From Camillea tinctor (Eukaryota; Ascomycota; Sordariomycetes; Xylariales; Xylariaceae): a DNA stretch of 64,000 nt. The DNA lies in assembly GCA_022578605.1 (NCBI GenBank), contig MU394119.1, forward strand, positions 160,617 through 224,616, in the 5' to 3' direction. Below are positions 35,001 through 45,666 of this stretch, in pieces. A program made the position numbers and the translations under genes. Below the pieces are notes generated by a model that was given only the letters and a program-made list of their open reading frames with translations, ran no database searches and was not told the DNA's origin. Within the stretch, counting starts at the first letter, position 1; each line of letters begins with the position of its first letter.

Positions 35001-38000
35001 CAGGATGCTGACCTCCTCAACCCTCAGTACTGGGTAGACAACATGGTTTGCTCTGTCAAGTTCAGCCACGCCCTAGATGCAGCCCTGAAGGACCCAGAGA
35101 CTCAGAACAAAGCCCTCGTATTGCTAGAAGTCGGACCTCATGGTGCTCTTCAAGGTCCCATCAAGCAGATTCTTCAAGCTCAGAAGGTTCAGCGCCAGGA
35201 CCTCAACTCCCTCAGCTTGCTCATGCGAAAGGAAGATGCCATCCGATCTACATTGAAGGGTGTGGGCATTCTGTTCCAGAAGGGCTACCCGGTCCTTGTG
35301 AGCAAGGCCAACCATGTTCATGCAGATGAGGAGGTACCAGCTCAGTTGGTTGATTTACCACCTTTCTCTTGGAACCACAACTCGCGCTACTGGTATGAGA
35401 CAGCCCTCTCGACTGCTTACCGGAACCGAAAAGAGCCCAAGCATGACTTGCTCGGCGCACGTGATGTCTTTTCCCATGATGGTGAGCCAGCATGGCGCAA
35501 CTACCTCCGGCCTTCTGAGATTCCTTGGACCAGACACCATGGTGTCCAGGATAAGATCCTATTCTCCGCTGCAGGTTCTCTAGCCATGGTAATCGAGGCT
35601 GTTCGACAGACTGCCGAACCTGGCAAGACAATCGAGGGTATCCAATTCCGCGACTTCTTCCCTGGCCCTCCAATTATCCTTAACGAGTCTGAGGACAGCC
35701 CCGTTGAGACTAAGGTGCAGCTCCGCAATTGGCGTCTGGCATCGAGATCCTTGACCACCTACTGGAAGGAGTTCACCACTTCCAGCCGTACACGCGACGG
35801 CACCTGGACGCAGCACAGCACCGGTCTTGTCTCGATTAAATACGCGTCTGACAACCACGCCTCGAGCTTCACCGACGAAGAGGCCGCGATCGCCGAGAGC
35901 TACCGCCAAGAATACTCGCGCATCAAGGCGACCGACCTTGTCCCCCACGCCGGGACCGAGTTCTATGAGAAGTTCGAGAAGCTTGGTATGCAGTGGGGAC
36001 CTACTTTCAAGACCCTAGTCGAATCTCGAGTCTCAGGTAACATCGTACAAGCCTCTCTGCAGATTCCCGACACCAAGTCTTATATGCCCGCGAACTTCGA
36101 ATCACACAACATCATCCACCCCGCCACCTTGGACGGCATTTTCCACATGCTCCTTGCCTGCGATGGTGTGAGCAAGATCACCGTGCCCAAATACATAGAG
36201 CGCGTCTATGTCTCAGCCAAGCTGCCCACCGAGCCTGGCGTCAAGCTCCACGGTTTCGCCGAGATCAAGGAGAAGTGGGCCGACGGAACCAATGGCACCG
36301 TCGTCCTCTCCGATGAGAAATGGGAGGAGCCCTTGCTTATCTTCGAGGGTCTGAAGTCTACTGACTACAACGGTGAAGCCAACGAGGAGGAGGACGCCGA
36401 GGCCAAGATCAAGGCTGTCAAGAAGCTGGGAGCGTTTTCGACCTGGGACGTGGATGTCGAGAACTCTCCCGAGAAGACCAAGGCTATCCTCGAAGAGGCT
36501 GTTAGTCGCGCCCCCCAGGTTCCTTATGACACTGTTCAGGATCTCGAGTGGGGAGCCTACATTGTGTGCAAGCGCATGACCCAGCGTTTCACCGAAGAGG
36601 ACTCCAAGCGCATGGCGCCTCACCACCTTGTGTTCTACAACTACATGAAGCGCCAGTGCGAGCTCGGTCAGGCTGGAGAGTTGCCATGTCAGACTCCCGA
36701 GTGGACCACCGCCAGCAAGGCCGTTGAGGACGAGGTCCTTTCCCGCGTTTCCGCGGCTAGTCTAGAGGGTAAGATGATGTGTCGCATCAACGATAACGTT
36801 GAGAGTGTTCTTCTCGGCGAGATTGAGCCTTGGGAGCTTATGAACCACGACAACGCCCTTAACGAGATGTACCGTTATGGTCTCTCCGATGAGCGCACCC
36901 CAACTGTCCAGTGCGAGTTGATCACACGTCTAGCCCACAAGCGCCCCCTGCGCATCCTCGAAGTCGGCGCCGGTACTGGTAGTGCTACCAGCAGAATCCT
37001 CGCCAGCCTCGGCTCCAACGTCCCTGGTAAACTGCAAAAATACACCTATACCGATCTCAGCGGTGTCTTCTTTGCCGATGCTGCGGAGGAGTTCAAGGAG
37101 TACCGCTCGATGATGGACTTCAAGGTCCTGGATATCGAGAAGGAGCCGGGAACGCAGGGCTTCGAAGAGGGATCCTACGATGTTGTTGTGGCCTTCCAAG
37201 TTCTCCACGCCACCTCTTCAATCGCTACGACCTTGGCCAACTGCAGAAGGCTTCTCAAGCCTGGTGGTCGCCTCATCACCACGGAACTGACCCACAAGAT
37301 TGCTAGACGTTCCGTTGTCTTCGGTGTGCTTGCTGGTTGGTGGCTTGGTGAGAATGACGACCGTCGATGGGGTCCTGAGCTCTCCGAAGAGGGATGGGAC
37401 GAGCGTCTCAAGTCCGTGGGCTTCAGTGGTGTTGACCTGTGCTTCCGTGACCGTGATGATGTAGGCTGGTCTTCTTCCCTCGTTGTGTCGACTGTCCCTG
37501 TCGAATCTCAAACCCTTCCGGTGAATAAGGTCACTATTGTCAAGCCCCGCGAGGAGACTGCATCGATCAAAGCATTGATCGACTCCCTTTCTACGAAGTT
37601 AACTGCCGACGGTGCCTCCGTCGACCAGAAGTCTCTCCCTGAACTCGCCGGTGCAGACCTCACAAACACCAGAATCATCGTCGCAACGGAGCTCGAGAAG
37701 CCCATCTTAACCAGCATTAATAGCGAAGAATTCCAAGCCATCAAAGACATTTTCCACCGTTCTCAGGGCACCCTTTGGTTGACCAAGGGAGGGGCCACTA
37801 TCGACATCCGCGACCCCGAGCTGTACATGATCACTGGTCTCGCCCGAACTGTCCGAGGTGAAGCGCCAGAAATCTACTTGACCACTTTGGACCTCGACCC
37901 TGACGTTCCTCTCGAGACTTCCTCGGTGAGTGACAACGTCTTGAAGGTTCTCAAGCTGCAGGGAGACTCGTACAACAGCGACCACGAGTTTGCCGTACGC

Positions 38001-40438
38001 GACGGAGCACTCCAGGTTCTCCGTCTCAGCCCCGATGAAGTCCTTAGCAGACTTATGAAGCCAGATGAGGACACCGAGGACCATCTATCGCCACAGCCCC
38101 TCAGGCAGCCTGGCCGTGCGTTGAAGCTAGGATTGAAGGCTACTGGTGAGCTAGACAGCTTCTACTTCAGCGACGATGCTGAGTACACCAAGCCCCTCGG
38201 TGACAATGAGATCGAGATCCTCGTCAAAGCTGTCGGTCTCGACCAATACGACATGGTAATTGCCGTTGGCCAGATTTGGGACGTCAACCTCGGTATTGAG
38301 TGCAGCGGTGTTATTACCCGTACTGGAAAGGACGTTACTAAATTCGCCCTCGGAGACCGTGTCGTGACCTGCGGCATGGGCTGGTACAAGACCTACATCC
38401 GTAACAGTGAAAACATGTTCCAGAAGCTCCCTGACGAGCTTTCCTTCGAAGAGGGCGCCTCCCTCATGATCTCGTACGGCACGGCCGCTTACAGTATCTT
38501 CAACGCTGCCCGCCTCCAGTCCGGCGAGACCATCCTCATCCACTCAGCGGCCGATGTCCTAGGCCAGGCTGCTATCAGCATGGCGCAGCACGTCGGTGCT
38601 GAAGTGCTAGTCACCGTCTCCTCTGAGGCGGAGAAGACACTCATCAAGGAGACCCATGATATCCCCGAAGACCATATCTTCAGCAACAAAAACGCTGGCT
38701 TTGTCCAGGGCATCAAGCGTGTTACGAAGGGTGAGGGTGTCGATGTTGTCATCAACTCACTGACTGGTGAGCTGCTACGCCAGACATGGCACTGCATCGC
38801 GCCTTTCGGCCGATTCATCGAGCTGGGAGTCAAGGATATCAGTAAGTCGAGCCCTAACATCTAAACTACTCCCTTTGTAGACATCTCCTTTACTTTAATC
38901 CCCTTTTGCTAACACACGGGTACTGCAGAGAGTAACACTGGTTTGGACATGGTTCCCTTCCTCAACAACGCCTCCTTCTCGGGCGTCAACGTCCTGGCTA
39001 TGTACCGCACCAGCCCCCGCGCATTCAGCAGGCTCATGAGCGATGTCATGAAGTACTACTCGGAGGGCGTCTTCAAGCTCGTGAAGCCCCTCAACGTCAA
39101 GAAGTTCTCCGAGATCGCTGACGCCTTCCGCATGCTCCAGTCACGTAGATATGTCGGTAAGGTTGTGCTCAAGGTCGAGGACGACGATATCGTACAGGTG
39201 ACCCGCGGCAAGAAGCCTGAACTCGAGCTCTCACCTGACGCGACTTACCTCCTTCCTGGTGGTACTGGCGGTCTCGGTCGACCTATGCTCCTCTGGCTTG
39301 CCAAGAAGGGAGCTAAGTATCTCGCTGTCACTTCTCGCTCGGGTGCTAAGGGCCCCGAAGTGCAGGAGACCCTCAAGGAGCTCGCTCAGATGGGTGTTCA
39401 GGTCCGGGTGTTCGCCTGTGATATCTCCGATGAGTCTCAGTGCCAGGCCGTCCTGGAAGACCTAGCGACCTCTGGTTTCCCCGCTGTCAAGGGTACCATC
39501 GTTCTGGCCATGAATGTTCAGGTAAGTCGCATCACATGCCCGTTCAACTCACCGTATAGAAAGACTGCAGACAACTAACTACTCCTTTGTAGGACTCTAT
39601 GTTCGACACTATGAAGCTCGACGCGTGGCACGGCGCCCTGAGACCCAAGCACAAGGTTACTTGGAACTTACACAAGGCGCTGCCTAAGGACCTCGACTTC
39701 TTCATCACCATGTCTTCGTCGGCTGGCCAGATCGGTTCGATCGCACAGAGCAACTACAACACAGGCAATGTGTACCAGGATGCGGTCATGCACTACCGCA
39801 GGTCGCAAGGTCTTGCTGGCACGACCATCGACCTCGGTTGGATGGGCGACATTGGATTCGTGTCGGAGCAGGGCAAGGTTCCCGAGATCGTGCGCGTGGG
39901 TGCTCCCCAGATCTTCTCGCCGCAGCTCTTCTCTGTACTGGAAGCGGTCCTCATCGACAGAAACTTCCGCAACCAGCCGACGCTGGGTCTTGCCAGCGGC
40001 GGGCTCGTCAAGGCCAACGGCGACGACGAGCCGTACTGGTTCGTCGACGCGCGGTTCAGCCCCCTGAGAGTGTACGACACCCAGGCACAGGGCAATACGG
40101 GCGTGTCCAAGAATGCGGCGGCTGCTATCGACCTCTCTGCGGCGCTAAGCGTTGTCAAGAGCCAGCAGGAAGCCACATCGGTGGTGTGCTCAGCGCTGAT
40201 GGCCAAGCTGGCCAAGGGCTTGATGATGGAGCTCGAGGATCTTGACATGAACCGACCAATTAACACGTATGGTGTAGACAGTCTAGTCGCTGTCGATATC
40301 CGTGCTTGGGCCCTCAAGGACATTCAGAGTGTGGTGCACGTATCTGAGATATTGAAGAATGTGCCCATGGTAGAGTTGGCGGCGCTCATTGCTTCCAAGT
40401 CCAAATTCCTACCAGCCGCTTTCCAGGCAAAGGCTTAG
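32045..40438 (+). CDS. Highly reducing type I polyketide synthase (KS-AT-DH-MT-ER-KR-ACP)
   Basis: Ten exons: 32045-32411, 32487-32592, 32643-32808, 32868-32986, 33060-33181, 33243-33350, 33411-33652, 33717-38841, 38929-39521, 39593-40438; 2,597 residues. It is an iterative cytosolic synthase building a reduced, C-methylated polyketide from malonyl-CoA. KS: Cys192 in DTACSSS, His327 and His367. AT: FTGQGAQ at 609 and Ser697 in GHSSG. DH: His1018 kept, but the usual Pro nine residues on is Ser1027. C-MeT: LEVGAGTG near 1491-1498. ER: the nucleotide loop reads HSAADVLGQ (Asp2023) where GGVGQ or GGTGQ is usual. KR: GGTGGLG from 2229 and Tyr2371 in SNYNTGN. ACP: Ser2546 in YGVDSLVA, ending the protein with no release domain. 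KS motif is EAHGPGT, not EAHGTGT. Intron 1 is GC-AG. Seven introns crowd the KS region. No trans-acting ER, hydrolase, P450, transporter or regulator adjoins it. The product is unknown. Confidence 0.95.
32412..32486 (+). other. GC-AG intron 1 of the PKS
   Basis: Donor AG|GCAAGT, branch CACTAAC, acceptor TATAG. It joins ALES to AGLRMQD in frame; no GT donor nearby does. Confidence 0.85.
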
Positions 40439-41554
40439 ATTATTTGATGGTTTCTTGATTTCATTCCTTTCTTTTCTCTTTTTCTTTTTACGCTTTTTTG
40501 AAGCATAGTCTCATACTTGGTTTCGCTTGCATTGATATCGAAAGGCGTTGTAAATAAATGGGTATGATAGATATGGTATATATGATATATGTATAGGTAG
40601 ATTTCTATTGTAACGAATACGACGAGGAATTTGAATTATCATATATAAACTTGCATGTCTTTCTGAACGTGGTAATGAATAATAAGAAAAGGTTCCTTTC
40701 TGCTCGAGCATCAACATCAACGAGTCCTTCATCGGAATGGGAACAGTCGAGTCCTATCCTAGATGCTCTGGGTCAATTAGTATCATAAAACCTACCTAGT
40801 TTGCTTTCGAGGTAGATATACCCTAAGTTCATAGCATGATTAGCTACTACAACACTGATGAAAAAATGATGATAGAATGTTACGACCGGCGGTAAGAGGC
40901 AGTGATCCTCGAAGCCCTAAAAGCTCTCAAATGCTTCCATAATCGGCGTAAGAAATATTTTCTCTAGAGCACAAGATAGAGGAAGACTCGATTGTAGCAA
41001 AAAGAATCCATGGAGTATGAGTCCAGGATATTTGCTCAAGCTCACCTACAATAAAATGTGCCCATGTACAATTTTGGTTAAAGAAAGAAAAAAGGAAAAA
41101 ATTCCATTTTTTTTCGCGAAGTTCGTAACTTAAAACTTAGCTCTAAGGAATGGCGTAATGTGGTCCAAGCGTTATCTACTTACCTAAGTATAGAGGGGAA
41201 TGATGGGGAATGATTTCATGTGGTCCAAGCTCCTCTATCTTAGTATCCCCACTAAAGCTAACCAATAAAGCTGGTTATGAAATAATCGCAAGTTCAAGCG
41301 CACTAGCGCCACTTGACCAATTACCAATTACTCGATTCTCAAGTACTCCGTAATCCATTCCAATTAATCCTCATTGCCCCAAAAAGAACCCAAGACCGAA
41401 AAAAACACACCCAAAAGAACAAGACGTCAACGTCAACGTCAACTGCTTTCTTGAGTTTAAAGGTCTCCTTCTCAAATTGACCTTTTCTCTCCTCTCCTCT
41501 CCTCAACCCACTAGTTCTACCACTCCAGGAACGACAAAGAATAATCAAAACACC
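40439..41554. other. Intergenic between PKS and complex I subunit gene
   Basis: No gene seen. The PKS 3' end has a T-rich tract and an AATAAATG-like poly(A) signal near 40550. Upstream of the complex I gene is a 13-nt direct repeat (41158-41170 and 41218-41230) and CT-rich tracts (41464-41510) close to the start, as is common for fungal housekeeping promoters. Confidence 0.6.
41158..41230. repeat. 13-nt direct repeat with 60-bp spacing upstream of the complex I gene
   Basis: ATGTGGTCCAAGC occurs exactly at 41158-41170 and 41218-41230. Between and after the copies are near-complementary arms (41184-41196 and 41232-41243). About 325-400 bases before the ATG, so a paired regulator site is possible. 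Confidence 0.8.
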
Positions 41555-44142
41555 ATGTTGCGAAATACTCTCGCCCGTTCGGCTTGGCGGACGGGCAGAC
41601 ATGCCTCTAACGCCTCAAGAGCCTTTTCCGCGACAGCTCAGCGCGCGGCCGAGGTGGAGCTTACTGTTGGTCAGTATTTACGGCCTCATACTACTCGAGC
41701 ATAGCATGTCTAGGGCGACTGCTGACAGCCAGCCAGATGGGAAGAAGGTGTCGATAGAAGGTATGAAGTCACAATCTGCGCTCAATGTAGCCAACCCTCC
41801 TTGCTAACCCGCCGGGTAGCCGGATCGGCATTGATTCAAGCATGCGAGAAGGCGGGAGTCACGATACCCAGGTCAGTCACCTTTATTCGTATAAGAAGGA
41901 GAAGAAAAATAGAAAACCAAGACTAACTAATGCTCTTCCAGATACTGCTATCATGAGTACGGCTGCGACCAACTCCCCCCCTCATCCTCATACACTCCTC
42001 CTTGTCCACCAATCCCACCCAAAATAGCTCTCTAGCTAACCAGCCCACCCCCAGGAAACTTATGATAGCCGGTAACTGTCGTATGTGTCTAGTCGAAGTC
42101 GAACGAGCACCGAAACCCGTCGCCTCCTGCGCTTGGCCCGTACAACCCGGCATGGTTGTCAAGACAAATTCCCCCCTCGCACACAAGGCCCGCGAGGGTG
42201 TCATGGAGTTCTTGCTGGCGAACCACCCCCTAGACTGCCCTATCTGCGACCAGGGTGGTGAATGTGACTTGCAGGACCAGTCTATGAGGTACGGTGCCGA
42301 TAGGGGTCGTTTCCACGAGATTGGTGGCAAGCGTGCGGTGGAGGACAAGAACATCGGCCCCCTAATCAAGACTTCTATGAATCGATGTATCCACTGCACT
42401 CGATGTATCCGATTTGCGAACGATATCGCAGGTGCTCCCGAGATGGGTTCAACCGGACGTGGTAACGACATCCAGATCGGCACATACTTAGAAAAGAACC
42501 TAGACTCGGAGATGTCTGGTAACATCATTGACTTGTGCCCCGTCGGTGCACTTACGTCCAAGCCCTACGCCTTCCGAGCTCGCCCCTGGGAATTGAAGAA
42601 GACCGAATCGATCGATGTGCTGGACGGATTAGGATCTTCCATCCGTGTGGACTCCCGTGGTCTTGAGGTTATGCGTATTCAGCCCCGCCTCAACGATGAA
42701 GTCAATGAGGAATGGATCAACGACAAGACTCGATTTGCCTGCGACGGTCTAAAGACCCAGCGTCTCACGATGCCGCTAGTCCGGAGAGAAGGAAAATTCG
42801 AGCCTGCGTCATGGGAACAGGCCTTAAGCGAGATCGCCGCAGCGTACCAACAAATCGCTCCCGCCGGTAACGAGTTCAAGGCTATTGCCGGCGCACTGAC
42901 CGAGGTCGAGTCTCTTGTCGCTATGAAGGATCTAGCCAACAAACTTGGTTCAGACAACCTCGCCCTGGATACCCCTACCGGAAGCCAACCCCTTCCCCAC
43001 GGTATTGATGTCCGGTCCAACTACCTCTTCAACTCCAAGATCTGGGCTGTTGAAGATGTTGACACCATGCTCCTCGTCGGTACCAACCCGAGACACGAGG
43101 CAGCTGGTCTAAACGCCCGCATTCGGAAACAATGGCTGAGGTCGGACCTCGAGATTGGCGTTGTCGGCGAGACGTGGGATTCCACCTTCGAGTTTGAGCA
43201 TCTAGGCGCCGACTTAGCTTCCCTTAAGAAAGCCCTGGCCGGTCCTTTCGGTCAGAAGCTGCAGGCTGCTAAGAAGCCCATGATCATTGTCGGTTCCGGC
43301 GTCACAGACCACCCCGATGCCAAGGCTTTCTACGAACTTATTGGTGGATTCGTTGAGAAGAATGCCGCCAACTTCTTGACTCCAGAGCACAATGGCTTCA
43401 ACATTCTTCAACGGGAGGCTTCGAGGGCAGGTGCCTTCGAGGTTGGCTTTACCACACCCTCTGCTGCCGTTGCCGAGACTAAGCCCAAGTTCATCTGGCT
43501 CCTTGGAGCTGATGAGTTTGCCGAGTCGGAGATCCCTAAGAACGCTTTTGTCGTCTACCAGGGCCACCACGGTGACAGAGGTGCCCAAATCGCTGACATT
43601 GTTCTCCCTGGTGCTGCATATACCGAGAAGGCCGGCACTTACGTCAACACAGAAGGCCGTGTCCAGATGACTCGTGCCGCAACTTCATTGCCTGGAGCTG
43701 CTCGAACCGACTGGAAGATTATCCGGGCTGTCAGCGAGTTCCTCGGTGCCCCTCTACCATACGATGATGTCGCCATGCTGCGAGACAGAATGGTAGAAAT
43801 CAGCCCGGCTCTGGCTGCCTATGACGTGGTAGAACCTACATCAGTCCAGCAGCTGAGCAAGGTCCAGCTGGTAGACCAGAACAAGGGTGCAAAGTCTACT
43901 GGTGCTCCGCTAAAGAAGGTCATTGACGATTTCTACTTCACAGACGTTATTTCTAGAAGGTCAGTTCGGTTTAACCTAACTATCTCCCCAACAGTAGCAT
44001 AATATCGCTAACACAACTGTACAGCTCACCGACGATGGCACGCTGCTCGGCCGCCAAGGCAACCGGCAACCCCGACAACAACTTCATGGCTCCTGGCATG
44101 ACCGACGACAGACCCATGGGACAGGTCGCTTACGGATCATAA
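41555..44142 (+). CDS. nuo78: NADH:ubiquinone oxidoreductase 78-kDa (75-kDa/NDUFS1-type) subunit, mitochondrial precursor
   Basis: Exons 41555-41669, 41737-41760, 41820-41871, 41942-41956, 42055-43959 and 44025-44142 give 742 residues. It is the largest peripheral-arm subunit of complex I in the mitochondrial matrix, carrying N1b, N4 and N5 iron-sulfur clusters. An Arg/Ser-rich, acid-free leader (1-30, RSAWRTGRHASNASRAFSAT) is followed by a [2Fe-2S] ferredoxin domain ([20 protein letters not shown]), HPLDCPICDQGGECDLQD (N5/N4 ligands with a His), a CIHCTRCIRF block, IIDLCPVGALT, and the molybdopterin-like domain to the end (MAPGMTDDRPMGQVAYGS). All cluster cysteines I expect are present. Exons 2 and 4 are only 24 and 15 nt; they were placed because only this splice path yields VDGKKVSIEAGSALIQACEKAG and the Cys-rich loop. 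Confidence 0.95.
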
Positions 44143-45666
44143 AAGAGCTGTATATCGAGCATAATAGATCCTCTTTTCCACCCCAAAAAGGAGACGAGAG
44201 AAGAAGAAAAAAAGAATTTTCAAAAAATGACTTCAATGATTGACTAACTGTGTAACCTAGGGGCTTTTTTTGGTTTTAGCCCCTTTTTTTATTTTTATTT
44301 TTCTTTATTTTGGTGCTAGCTACCAGCACCTACCACCACCACCGACGATAACGACGAGGTCATCATCATCATCATCCAATACGATTGCATTATGTACATA
44401 TAGCGCAAATTCAACCAATAAAGAAAGGGAAGAGATATAGGAGAGGAAGAGTAGAATAGGAGAGAAAAAAGATGAAATGAAAGTACATTATAAAAAATAA
44501 AGAAAAGAAAGCCCCCCTTGTAGTGTGATGTCTCGCTATGTCGTAACTTATACGATTCCATGTTGATACATACATGCCCCGCCTACATAAATACCCTTTG
44601 CCTTGCCTACATTACCTACGTCCCTAGCATCCCTCGTGTGTTGAAGATTTGCACCCAAGAATTCTCATCTCTCCACCATTTAAGAAGACTCTTTCTACTT
44701 TATACGATTAAGTGGCGGGCAAACCCCCTCCCCGCCCGTCCTCTATCAGCTCACATAAGGAAGAGCGGATACGTAGAGAGACCAAGGGATGCTATCATGA
44801 TTAGTCTACGCATCGTATAGATGTGTTTTCCATGAACATATATTAAGCCACCAAAAAAGGTCCTTATGTATTAATGAGTGACTATGACTAAGTGAACTTT
44901 GCTCATAGTACAAGCTGGAGCATATGTAAGACTTTTCCTCCTCCTCTTCCCAGTAACACCAAAGAAAAGAAAAAGACATATAGTAAAAAAAACACATTCT
45001 TGATTTTTGTCTGCCGAATAACCATCCGTGGCCACTACACACGCCTAGTTTTAATACCTTCTCTTCTCTTTTTCCTTATGAAATATTCATACAAAGTGAA
45101 TCTCCAAATTTGTCCTCACAAACACACAAGGTATCTGTCGTCTGCTGAATGCCCACGTAGTTGGAAATTAGGGAAAAACCATCCGTGGGACTAGATTACC
45201 AAGTGAGTATGCAGATGTGATTCTTGTGTTGATCAGGGTCATAGCTACCAACCAATCCACCACAAGAGAACTTGGGTTGGAATTAGGAAAGGAGGGTATT
45301 CCGGACATTGATCTCATATAGCAAAATCCATAACCATGATGTGTCCAAGGCGCCGGGGCAAGGCAGTAGCCTGCTAGGCGTAGGATGTCGTAGACGTATG
45401 ATTCGTAAATCCTCTGCTCAAGATGATGCTTTCCGTGAGAAGTGCCATATGTCGATCGATTCATGTAAGAACCGAGTTGAAATCTGTCGCATGTCTCCAC
45501 GTATTTGGGAGCCAGGTGAAAGAAAGAAACGTAGGTGCAAAGTAAACCGCACAACGCCAGAACTGTAAAGGGAAAAAACAAAACAGATGCACATGCGCAT
45601 TAGAAAAGCAGGTGGTGAACATCATAGTATATACCTGATGGTTCTGATGTTAAGGCGTGTGTGTCC
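44143..45666. other. Convergent intergenic region, no gene seen
   Basis: Lies between the 3' ends of the complex I gene and the Pumilio gene. It starts with A-rich then T-rich tracts (44205-44312) and has a CAT/ATC triplet run (44358-44378). It probably holds two 3' UTRs. Confidence 0.55.
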
